From assembly GCA_963971285.1 (NCBI GenBank), contig OZ020265.1, positions 3,574,270-3,638,269 of the forward strand: a stretch of DNA of 64,000 nt, in the 5' to 3' direction. Under the pieces are notes generated by a model. It worked only from the letters and a program-made list of their open reading frames with translations, did no database searches and had not been told where the DNA came from. Both the position numbers and the translations under genes were made by a program. This DNA comes from Astropecten irregularis. Lineage: Eukaryota; Echinodermata; Asteroidea; Paxillosida; Astropectinidae. Of the stretch, positions 45,491-55,510 are shown in pieces (positions within the stretch are counted from its first letter, which is position 1; each line of letters begins with the position of its first letter).

Positions 45491-46493
45491 ACATATCAAC
45501 CCAAAAGAGAAGAAATAAAAGGTTCCCATCCCCCCCCCCCCAAAAAAAAAAAACGGAACAATAAGAAAACAAAAAACGGCTCTTTATAACCTAAAAAGAG
45601 AAGAAATAAAAAGTTCCCAGTTCCCCCCCAAAAAGATTAAGAAAAGAAGAAAAAAAATGCTCTTTTTAGATCCCACGCAACCCAAAAGAGAAGAAATAAA
45701 AGGTTCCCAGAAACAAAACAAACAAAAAACGGCTCTTTTTAGATCCCACGCAACCCAAAAGAGAAAAAAATAAAAAGGTACCCAGTTACAAAGAATTTCG
45801 TTATTACAAACAACAAATAATTAGAGCCCCCACACTCACTATCCTCTCACACAAGAATACCAATCCCACGCAACCCAAAATAAAAAAATAAAAATAAAAA
45901 GGTACCAAGTCACAAAGAATCGTTATTACAAATTACAAATAATCAGAGCCCCCCACACTCACTATCCTCTCACACAGAAAAGGTTTCCAGTCTCTCAAAA
46001 CACACACATATATTTTGTTAGAATTTGTTTCGTTATTACAGACTACAGTCTTTTTTTTTTGGTGGTGGCGACAAGTTGGTCGGCGTACGAGTTGGTTGGC
46101 GTACGAGTTGGTCAGCGTACCAGTTGGGGCATACAAGTTGGTCGGCGTACGAGTTGACCAGCATTCTTCTACACTACAGTATCGTGGGGGGTCCCGTTAT
46201 CAAGGGGCCGTATTTCCGTGGGCTTACCTTCTGCGTTACCCGGTCGCGGCGCGATGTAAACAACTTCGGATGACGTCAAAAAAGTTTGTGAGTGATGATA
46301 GATGTCTCCTCTCTTTGCTGACCCAAAAATATGGAAAGTTAAGGCTTTACTAAAAATACTAGTAAGTTGTATTAATAAATATCTAATTTGGAGACCTGTA
46401 CTTTAGACCATATTTAACAAGATACAAAAGTGTCCAAACTTGCGAGAGTCAAAAATAAACAATGCACTTTCATTCATAGTTTTGGGTTACTGT

Positions 46494-46741
46494 GTTTCAA
46501 ATTGCCATTCGTTCATATTGATGTCACGTGACTTTATTAGCAATCATGCATGCTGGGTAAACGACTACGGAAGTCTGTAAAGGACACATTCCTTATATAA
46601 TTTTGTTCCCTCTACTCGTTTCAAATTGCCATTCGTTCATATTGATGTCACGTGACTTTATTAGCAATCATGCATGCTGGGTAAACGACTACGGAAGTCT
46701 GTAAAGGACACATTCCTTATATAATTTTGTTCCCTCTACTC
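46494..46741 (+). repeat. Perfect 124-bp tandem duplication
   Basis: Copies 46494-46617 and 46618-46741 appear identical. The unit contains ATGTCACGTGACTTTATTAG, GCATGCATGCTGGGTAA-like sequence and a TTATATAA motif. The identity implies a very recent duplication or an assembly artefact. Confidence 0.85.
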
Positions 46742-46958
46742 ACAAAGTCTTGATTTCCTCTAATATTGAGGGTTACATGAAAAAATATTGCAAGGCTTTA
46801 GTTTCTTACTTAAAATAATAACATTTGCATGCAGAATTTTTCTAATGATACTTACACATTTTTAGGAGAGGTTTTACTTTTGGGTCTAGTTTGTGCAATT
46901 TTTTTTTAATGAGGCACACATGTAATTAATCAATTAACAGGTGCGTTTACACTAACAG

Positions 46959-47027
46959 GCAGGAGCTACACAGAGAGTGACTCCCCTCAGGCAACAGAAG
47001 TTTGTAATGTTGAGAAAGGCAGAAGAG
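46959..47027 (+). CDS. Candidate internal coding exon, gene unknown
   Basis: A 69-nt open segment between acceptor ACTAACAG and donor GAG|GTAACC, phase 0 at both ends, encoding AGATQRVTPLRQQKFVMLRK-type sequence ending AEE. The composition is protein-like and phases fit candidate exons at 34336-34374 and 51419-51496. I do not recognise the family. Confidence 0.4.
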
Positions 47028-48145
47028 GTAACCCGGAACAAAATCAAAATCCCACAATATGAGGCTGGCAAGAAAACCTTTACATTAAAAAAAAAAAACA
47101 CTCAAAGCAAAATCCGAAAAGCCTCCCTCAACATCCCAGTCTCCATCTAAGCCTGGTCCAAGATGTATCCAACACAACTTCTCAGAAACAGTCAAACAAA
47201 TACTAATTTTAAAATTTTTAGTATTTTAATAATTTATGCCGATGCAAAAATAACAAAAGAATTTTTTTTAATATAAAGCATTAAACAATTTATCACAGAA
47301 ATAATGAATAATAAAAAAAGAGAGGTCTGAATACATGTATAAAAAACCTGAATGAATGTGGAATGAATAAAATGAGTGTTTAAAGCATTGAAACGACAAC
47401 AAGTGTGTTTTTATTTTCATTTTTTTTTTGCAAACAATGATAATTTTTAACTATAAAAGATTTGATAATTTGATAAGACCAAATTTTACATTCAGGATTT
47501 ATAAGGTGAAGTTACTCAAGACACACAAAGTGACAACAAATATTTATTTTTCACATATATGGCTTTACGGGAGCACCGTACTACCAACGCAATCCTTGGA
47601 AACGGGGCACAGTCATCCGCGTAGACCCGTTGTGAGCTGACATCAGAAATCACACTGTTGCACAAAAGTAGTTGCCATCGGGAAGATTTTAACCTTGTTA
47701 GCATACTTCCTGGTACCTATGGAAGGTAATTAGGACATTAGTTGACATCTTGCATTTTTTTTTTTTTCTAAATCAAGGAAGAAGCCTTATAATACCCTCG
47801 AAAACCGGTCACTGGAGGATACAGGTGTGTTAATATGCCAAAAATACGACGAACGTCTGGTAAATGTGCATTTCATTTTGCACAGTCCGCGTACACGTGC
47901 TGTACTTAAATTTTGCCATATTGGATTTTATCAGCAGTCGAGTCACGTACAGCAGCAGCGTTCACGCATAACGTTAGGCTACTAGTACTTACTTGCGCGT
48001 TGCATAGAGTACACTCTTCGAATTTCGAAAGGCATTCCAGTCAAAGTTTTCTTGTACTAACATTACAGCCACGCACACAAATTCAAAATGACTGCACCCA
48101 GGACGGCTTCAAAGCATCTACGCACGGAAAATGCGTAGAGCATCA

Positions 48146-48482
48146 AAGATTATTCAGAAAAAAAAATCATGCCACTATAAAGACACACAAAGAAAAATGT
48201 GCGCTGATTTGGGATGTACGATGTATCGTTATACGACATTATAATGAATGTGCAAACATCACATAACAAAACTGCGCAGATAGGCCTATTTGTGAATTTG
48301 TGATGTACTATGTACCAAGCATCACAAATATGTTTGAAGTTTCTCCTGTGCCACATTTCTCTGCTGTCTTGCGCATGATATACATAGTTAATTTCACATG
48401 CACTGTGAATAATGTAATGCACGCCCCAAGTGTCGTGTCATGGCGACTACCGCGTCATGGCACTGGATACGAAACCACACTA
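48146..48482 (+). repeat. Dispersed repeat R4 (copy 2)
   Basis: Same order of motifs as 30193-30555 (AAGATTATTCAGAAAAAAAA, TCTTGCGCATGATATACATA, GTGTCGTGTCATGGCGAC). Non-coding. Confidence 0.6.
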
Positions 48483-48484
48483 TA

Positions 48485-48900
48485 TATATCCTCCAAGAGT
48501 TATCCAATAAGGATACAAGTTAAGATGAACTTCAATCTGAGGTGCATAAGACCAGGGGCAATTTCACAGCGCTGCTAAGCACAAAAATGTGCTTAGCACA
48601 AAAATGTCTTGCCCAATAAAACAAATCACAGTTAAAAATTTCATTTGATGTTCATGGTCAGTGAACAACTGCCAAAGAACAATCACAAGTGATACACAGC
48701 AAATGGAAATTTCGTTGTTAACCCTGTTTTTATTAAGACTGAAATGTCATGCTTAGCAAATTTTTGTGCTAAGCAGCGCCGTGAAATTGGCCCTTAAAAG
48801 TGAGTTTCACAAATTTGTTTACCTACAATTATACACTTTGAATGCACAGCGGTTGCCTTTTTCTCAACACGCCCGTAAAAATCCCAGGTTGTGGAATTGA
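48485..48900. repeat. Dispersed repeat R1 (copy 4) split by a MITE
   Basis: ATATATCCTCCAAGAGTTAT on the left and AAGTGAGTTTCACAAATTTG on the right belong to family R1. They are separated by a 240-bp element at 48554-48793 with ends GGGGCAATTTCAC and GTGAAATTGGCCC, the inner sequence of which repeats GTGCTAAGCA-type motifs at both sides. Confidence 0.55.
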
Positions 48901-49245
48901 TAGGCTGGTAGTTGACGTCGCCATATTGAAAAATGATGAGTATATCGTGGCAATGCTTCGTGTACGTCAGAAGTCTAGGTACCCAACTGGCGATCACGGT
49001 TGCCCTGAAATGATAATTTTTCAAAATGGCGATGTCCATTTTTGGCATATCAATTCCACAATCTGTGATTTTTACGTTGAAATACACGGAAAATTGTACG
49101 GTTTTGGAAAACTTTAAGGGGCTGGTGTGAAAAATTAAAGTCTGAGAAACACAAAAGTGTAAGTGAAATTGTTCAGTCTTCTTTATTTGAGAAGATATAG
49201 TTGAAAGTTTGTGACAATTCTGCCTTTTGGATCTCGTGCGTTTAA

Positions 49246-49690
49246 AGGGTACCTGAAATAAAAACGCATCTATGACGTTAAATTTATCTATATTGTCATA
49301 AAAGTCCATAAACACCCATAATTTAGCACCCGACATTTCGCGACAAAAAACCTTGCTACATCATCGGCAAAATGCAACACAGTATACAAGTCGCAAAACT
49401 GCCGATCCCGCGTTTTTGTTCAAATCGAAGAGCAAAATCCTACATACAATGTGCACGATCAGTCAGCAAGAGCTACATGTACTGCGGTGCAAGGCTACTT
49501 GTTCTGCCGATGACGTCACACGCATTGTTGCGTGGATCAGTTCCGAGGGGGATATTTTGAGAGGTGGGGCATACATACTTATTGTTTAACTTTGGGGCCA
49601 AAATGAAGCATTTCCATAAAATTTATATAGTTATTAATTATGCATTAAGCAATAATCTGAAAGCAATTTCATCCCTATTACAGGTACCCT
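49246..49690. mobile_element. TTAA-flanked MITE (copy 4)
   Basis: Termini AGGGTACCTGAAATA and, on the right, TTACAGGTACCCT, flanked by TTAA (49242-49245 and 49691-49694). 445 bp, non-coding. Third and fourth copies share the AGGG start. Confidence 0.7.
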
Positions 49691-51418
49691 TTAAGTCATG
49701 AAGTAGGGCTGTGAATGGTGACCAGAAAGAGACAGATTGTAAAAGAGAGCCATCTACAGCGCTATGTGTGGGGCTAGGGTCAAACCTAACGTTAGACCCA
49801 GTAGGCTAACTGGGGCGCTGAACTCCCTTTTTTTAATTTTGAGGTTGACAGTCGGTCTAGCGCCCCAGAGAATCCCATAGACTTTAATGTGTTGTGCAAG
49901 GAAAAAATTGTACTTCACTTGCACCTGAAAATGTCCCCAAATGACAACAAAGACATCGCTCAATCGGTCAATGTCTTCTTCAATTGTCAGGAATTTGCAG
50001 CTGATTTATTTGTACTCACGATCATTCCGTTTGATGAAAATCAATGTTTCTGACCAAAATCAAGACGATTCTGAGCGGATGTCGGCTATTTTGTGTGGCT
50101 TTTCTCCACACATTTTTGCCATCCACGTGACTGTACGCATGCACCATACACACGGTAGACTTGAAGCCAAGTCTTTTGAAGTCGCGGTGATTGTCTCTTC
50201 TTTCACGCAACTCTCGCGAAACCACTCTACTTTCTCGCGAGACTCATGGCTACGGCGAGAGTTCAGCTACGGCGAGAGTTCAGCTCTCGGCGCGGAACCA
50301 CTCAAAAAGAAAGACTTGGGAACCCTGTAGGCCTATTCAGCTTGTACGGACACGTTAATAAATAAATTAATATTCAATAATAATGTAGGCCTACGCCACA
50401 TCCTGCACGTGGGCTGCTTCACGTTGAATAGACAATCACAGGCATCGCATGTATCTAGCTATAATTATAATAACCTTGATAGTGATACTTTTAACACAAG
50501 TGGGTCGTGAATTAATGGTTTTTTAGTACAGGTATACATGTAATTATGTTTTTGTGTTTTTTGGCTGTTCCGTGTTCAACAGAAAAGGGGAATTGTTTTT
50601 GTTCTGATTTTTTGTTTATTGGCTTTTCCGTGTTCAACAGAAAAGGTATTTTTTTTAATTTCTTCTTCTTGTCGTCGTTTTTTCTCGGTGGCACTTTGGC
50701 TACTTTTAAACTGCCGATTTTAACCAAACTTGGTCTGAAGGAAGTCCATATTGAGTAGTTGGTTTCCGAAACTTTTCGTCATCATGACGTCATCAGGTGT
50801 CATGTGACAAGCGATTTGAATTTAATAATCAAAATCTTTAAAAATCAACAAAAAAATCAACGGTTTGAGATATTAAGTTCATTCACCAAAAGTGGTTGTT
50901 AGGCAAGGTCTTTCATTTGTGTAAAATTACTTGATCTTTGTGACCTCCACTTCCGGTCAAACAGGAAGTAGCTTATTATTTTAAAGTGGTAAGAGCTATG
51001 ATCATGATTCTTTCACCAAAAGTCAATGTTAGGCAAGGTCTATCTTTGTGACACAATTCTAATTGACAAGCAATTTGTTTCATTAAACCCTGCAACAAAT
51101 GGGTTACATTTTAGTTGTGTACATTGAAATATGGATACTATTAAACCATATATGTCTTAATAAAACAAAATCAGTGATGTGTATTAATTTGAGAAATATT
51201 TTATATCCTAGATGCGGAAAAATCATTGACGTGTTTTGTTTTCAACAGACACAACCTCTAGTTTTTGGGGTTTTTTTTTGTTCTGTCTGCTAACAAAGTA
51301 ACAAATCTTGCCTCATTTATCTCCTGTGCAATATCACCACAAGCTGATTGACTTTTTTTATGAAGCCCAACATTATTTTAACATTTCGTGTATTTTACTT
51401 TTCTTTGCTTTCTTGTAG

Positions 51419-51496
51419 CTAATAATGCTTGAGATGCAGGCAAATGGTACAAGGAAGGATTTAGATGTCTTACAGCTCTACCTGGCTAAACGGTTG
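51419..51496 (+). CDS. Candidate internal coding exon, gene unknown
   Basis: Acceptor TTTCTTGTAG precedes an open segment encoding LIMLEMQANGTRKDLDVLQL then YLAKRL, with a donor at TTG|GTACAT (51496) or CG|GTTGGT (51492). The amphipathic, protein-like sequence follows in phase 0 from the candidate exon at 46959-47027. Further exons would lie right of the window. Family not recognised. Confidence 0.4.
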
Positions 51497-51973
51497 GTAC
51501 ATTTTGTTTTAATTAACTTTTGGCTGACTCATTTCAAATACCAGTAATTGATTATTCAAATACATGTATGACCCTCTATTCATTTTTACCCATCATGGTA
51601 AGGATAGTTCCGGATGACAACATTATACTGATTAAAATTATGACTCCAGACACCGGTTTAATAATTTATTGAACAATCACGACATTAGTAAGTGATGATT
51701 GTTCGAATATCGGGAAATTAGAATATTCAGAACAACCAGCATTTTATTAGCTTCAGAATCGATCTACTTCATGTACTTGTACTAATGATGATTGATTGAG
51801 ATTCTTTCATTCAGTTACCAAATAAGGAATCACAACCTTTAAATATTTAATAATGATAAACCGCACACTCAAATTCTTGATTCTACGCTACATGTATATG
51901 TAATTTATTTGCAACGCAAAACAGAAAACATCACCGACGTAAAAATGATTGTATAATTGTATATTAAAAACTG

Positions 51974-52931
51974 AGGGCCGTATTCACGAAAGGTGTTTTT
52001 CTTCTACACGCGTCTAACTTTCCTAAACGGATGATCATCTTATACTGTATTATGCGTTTAGTTAGTCATCAATTCTAGAAGGGTGTCTATGCAGACGCCG
52101 TTTTTCTTTTAGTCACTAGTGTCTACTGAACAAAAGAAAATTTTAGACGTGCCAGGGGGGTTGTTTAAGCCATGTTTTACCTATATGTACTTGATGATGT
52201 CGCAGTGCCGTTAATTTGGTCATGGTCGCGATAAGAATACTGGAGCTTGCACTGAAGACATCTGCGCCTGTGATTCTCCTCCACATCAGTGTTTTCTTTA
52301 GTTTTCTTCAATCTTCCTTTAGCCGGCCCTGTATTCGGCTAAGGCCTTCATTTTCATTCCTCGCCACGATTCCTTCACTTCCTTTTATTTTTGTTACTTT
52401 CTCTTCGAACGGTGAAAGTGTCTTTAATGTCACTTAATTTCATTTCGTTCCAGGATGTTTGTTTCTTTCTGTTAGTGTCTGTATCACATTTTCTTGTCCT
52501 CAAACCCGGCCTTTTGTCTTCTGATGAGCTGAATGAGGCCCATTCACTGATTACATGTGAAATGTTCTACTCCTATTTTCGCTTTTTATCCGACTTGTTT
52601 AATGTGCAAAATTGACATGCATGTGCTTTCAACCCCCGCCCCCCCCCCCCCCCCCCCAGAATCTTGTCCAGGGAAAGGTTACGCAACGGCGCGGACGACC
52701 GTAACAAAGGAACCAGGGTCATTACGATTGCTGCTATTGTATTATCACCACTTAAACGCAGCTTACAAGACAAACTGCACGCGTGTAGCTAAACGGTTGC
52801 AAAACACCCTTCGTGAAATTGGAAAAACAAATGCGTTTAGCTGTCCGTGTGCAAAGTGTGTTTAGACACTATTTAGGATGTAAACAGTGATTAGCAAAAC
52901 GGAAGAAAAACACCTTTCATTAATTCGGCCC
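51974..52931. mobile_element. Harbinger-like element with TGA duplication
   Basis: Ends GGGCCGTATTCACGAAAGGT and, inverted, GGGCCGAATTAATGAAAGGT, both followed by GTTTTTCTTC, flanked by TGA (51971-51973 and 52932-52934). 958 bp. The interior has a run of about 18 C at 52640. On the plus strand near 52690-52865 a short open frame (ATARTTVTKEPGSLRLLLL) resembles a DNA-binding/transposase-derived piece, but it is too short to call. Confidence 0.6.
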
Positions 52932-53689
52932 TGAAAGTTTACCCCCAAAAAAGACAACAATATCTCAGCAAATGGTCGACAGTGAAAAACAATGAACAAA
53001 AACGTCATAGATTAAACCTTGTAACAAATCTCAAAAGTGGTGAAATAAAACATTGAACAAAAGTCATGGGATTAGATTGAAAAAATAAGAATTACATCTA
53101 CATCCAAAAGACAACAACTAAACAGTGACTAAACCACTTACTGAAAAATCAAAATTGTACGAGAAATGGAACAATAATTTATTATGGAAACCAATTATAG
53201 AAAAAATAATGAACCTCAAAAGAAATATTATCAAATAAAAGATCTAAAAAAACCACTGAAATCAAACATTAAAACAAAAAGTTATAACAATACAATACAT
53301 CTGAAGGTTTAGCAAAAACACAACAATAACACTTCAAGGGATAGACTTTTAAATGATAGCAACGACACAAAATTTGTAGAATAACAGTAGCCAAAAGCGC
53401 TCTTTCTCTAAAAAAAAAAACCCAAATCTCACAAAACAACCCGTATCAAAATTTAAAACAATGCTACTGATAAGTAAAATTGGTTAACCTAAAAAGTCTA
53501 CCAAAAGATAACAATGACCATTAAAAACTCATATCATAACAAATCCAAATAAACATTAAAAAATAAAACAACAAAACGAAGCTCACAAATAAACAATAAA
53601 GTCATAATAAATCTCAAATCCCAATTGAAACTCTAAAAAAAAACTCTGAAAAAACATCTCCATGACGTTACCAATTGAAAACTATTTTC
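52932..53689. other. A-rich stretch
   Basis: Strongly A-rich (many AAAACAACAA-type runs), with no open frame, no recognised repeat and no exon signal. It lies just beyond the 3' end of the broken MULE transposase at 53690. Confidence 0.5.
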
Positions 53690-55510
53690 TACCTACGATG
53701 CAACGCAAAGTAGTTGCCTTCAATGCCTTGCACTCTGTTGTCCTGACACAAACTCATCCCATATAGGGCGAACAGTTTTGCCTGCTGCGACCACCAATGC
53801 CTGCGCTGCATCTCTTCAGACACCAGCCGCATAGATCTGTATTCCCACAGAGAGGGCCTCCCGTTGGAGAGTGGCAATCAACTCATACAGGGTCAAGTTG
53901 ACCCACCAAGTCTTCCTGTTCAGGCGGTTGTGCCAACCTTACACGTCGTTGTTCGTCCGGATGCTCGAGAGGAAGGTTGACCAGGAAGACGGGGCCCAGA
54001 TATCTGTGGCTATCCATGTCTCCTCTAGAACATAACGAAATTAAATGATTGTAACATGGCACACCAGATACGATTGGAACACCTGTAAAAAAAACATAAC
54101 AAAATTAATTGATTGGAACATCACACACTGGATATGATTGGAACATCGCACACTGGTGCTGGTAGGATTTGAACACCTGTAAAAGAATTAAACATTTATA
54201 ACAAAATGAATTGAAAAGTGAACAAAGACAAATTTACTGGAGCGGGATTCGAACCAGCGACCTCCTTAATACCGTACAGGCGCTCTACCACCTGGGCCAT
54301 CCAGCCCTACGTTGGTCGTGACCCCGATAGTCAGTTATCTTTGTTCGTATGGCAGTCAGAAGCAATGAAATCACGCACACACCACCATACCCCAGGGATC
54401 ATTTTAATGATACATGCAGCAATGCTGCAACCTAGGAACGGTACATGGAAGATCACTCAAAGAGGATACGGCTTTTTAAATCATCAAATAGCCACAACAG
54501 TGTTGTGATGCGTTTAGCACCCTATTTTGCATATTGCGCCAAGCCTTTGGGTGGTTGGAATTCTGGCACAGGTTTACTTATTCCCTGTTTGATTGTGTGT
54601 TACGTAACTATACTGCTTCATATACCGGGCCGAGAGTCTTAATCGGTGCAGTTGGTTCTGAGGCGCCGTTGACAACGCCCATGTCTATAGTCAGTTCTAC
54701 CATTGTTCACTCTCATTTCACGTACTGTATCGAATTACATGTAAACCTCTGGACACGTTATTTCAGTCTCAAAAGTGTATAATTCTGGCGTCCTCCATGT
54801 CTCTCCCGGTGTGTTTTGCAACACAATAACAGTTTCCCTTGTGGGTTATTTGATGATGAAATTAATTGATTGGATTGTGAAATGTACAATTTTGTAATAC
54901 CTGTTGCAGAATTGGTCCCTGCGCTCGCTCCCTCAATGTCAAGAAGGTCTGCCCGATCAGTTCAGCGGGCATACACGGCAAGGACATCAGCTCCATCAGC
55001 AGCTGCTGAACATCTTTTTCTTGCCTGTATGCCTGCTGCAGACCCACTGTCTGATTCTTCCGCCATACGGCCTGCTTCCAGTGGAAGCAGCATCCCAGTC
55101 ATTTGACCTGAAATTGGAAATAAAATCATCAATGTAATAAAATGTATGTCCCCAGTGCCACCTTTTCAAACAATTCAACCAAGTATCCTTAACAATGGAC
55201 ATTTCAGTAACCTGAGGGAAAGTGTCCGATAAGGCCTTCCAGATGGCAGCCTCGAAGCGCCCGCTTCAATGCCTTCAGAACAGCCTTGTAATCGCTGGCC
55301 TTTTTCCCCGACATCAAGGCATACACTTCTGGCACCTGCTTACAAAAGTCGTCCTTCTTGATGAAGCAGTGGACTGTCAACAGTTGTGTAAACAGTTTCT
55401 TCACGACCTTGAAAGTCCTGTCCATGTACCATCGTTTTGCCTTGCCCACCTGAACAAAATTCTTTATCTTACCATCTGGGATGAAATCCCTTGCCAATTC
55501 ACACTCTAGA
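53690..55510 (-). pseudogene. Second MULE transposase, truncated and interrupted
   Basis: From the right: a DDE segment (KRWYMDRTFKVVKKLFTQLL, 55204-55497), a segment with the C-x-H motif GCCFHWKQAVWRK and LMELMSLPCMPAELIGQTFL (54862-55100), then, after an interruption with a SINE (54205-54370), the C-terminal part (53690-54040) with SIRTNNDV, an in-frame stop where the first MULE has the catalytic Glu, and GWHNRLNRKTW. It is diverged from the copy at 43598-45420 (DRTFK in place of DGTFK). The N-terminal fingers are missing because a LINE ends at 55511. Confidence 0.75.
54205..54370 (-). repeat. tRNA-derived SINE, near full length
   Basis: Closely matches 21178-21350: GCGGGATTCGAACCAGCGAC (B box inverted), CTACCACCTGGGCCATCCAG (A box inverted) and the leader remnant GTCAGTTATCTTTGTTCG. 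It interrupts the second MULE transposase. Confidence 0.75.

Larger units (their letters stand above)
45443..45980 (+). repeat. Decaying tandem array of histone-3'-end-like modules
   Basis: After the two perfect stem-loops the unit recurs with mutated stems: GGCTCTTTATAACC (about 45577), TGCTCTTTTTAGATCC (about 45659) and GGCTCTTTTTAGATCC (about 45732), each followed by ACCCAAAAGAGAAGAAATAA-type sequence. A partial unit follows at about 45860, and a longer block (TCGTTATTACAAA, CCCACACTCACTATCCTCTC) is repeated at 45798-45855 and 45921-45975. A-rich and C-rich runs separate the units. Confidence 0.65.
42556..46166 (+). mobile_element. TU-like foldback/MULE transposon carrying its transposase
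   Basis: Flanked by an exact 8-bp duplication TTCTACAC (42548-42555 and 46167-46174). The ends read GAAGCTGGTCAACTCGTACG and GAATGCTGGTCAACTCGTAC inward. The left terminal repeat (42557-42626) is four 16-bp units of the type GACCAACTCGTACGCC; the right one (46072-46166) is five or six inverted units. The interior encodes a PHD-FLYWCH-MULE transposase on the plus strand (43598-45420), then a histone-type 3' stem-loop array (45443-45980). 8-9 bp duplications are typical of Mutator-like elements, so termini and transposase agree. Confidence 0.85.
46175..51418. other. Stretch right of the TU/MULE transposon
   Basis: Holds a perfect 124-bp tandem duplication (46494-46741), one candidate exon (46959-47027), repeat R4 copy 2 (48146-48482), repeat R1 copy 4 (48485-48900) with an inserted MITE (48554-48793), a TTAA MITE (49246-49690), an inverted copy of the 13200-13480 repeat (49760-49960) and a short duplicated motif (TTCCGTGTTCAACAGAAAAG at 50568 and 50627). 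AT-rich otherwise, no further exon seen. Confidence 0.5.
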
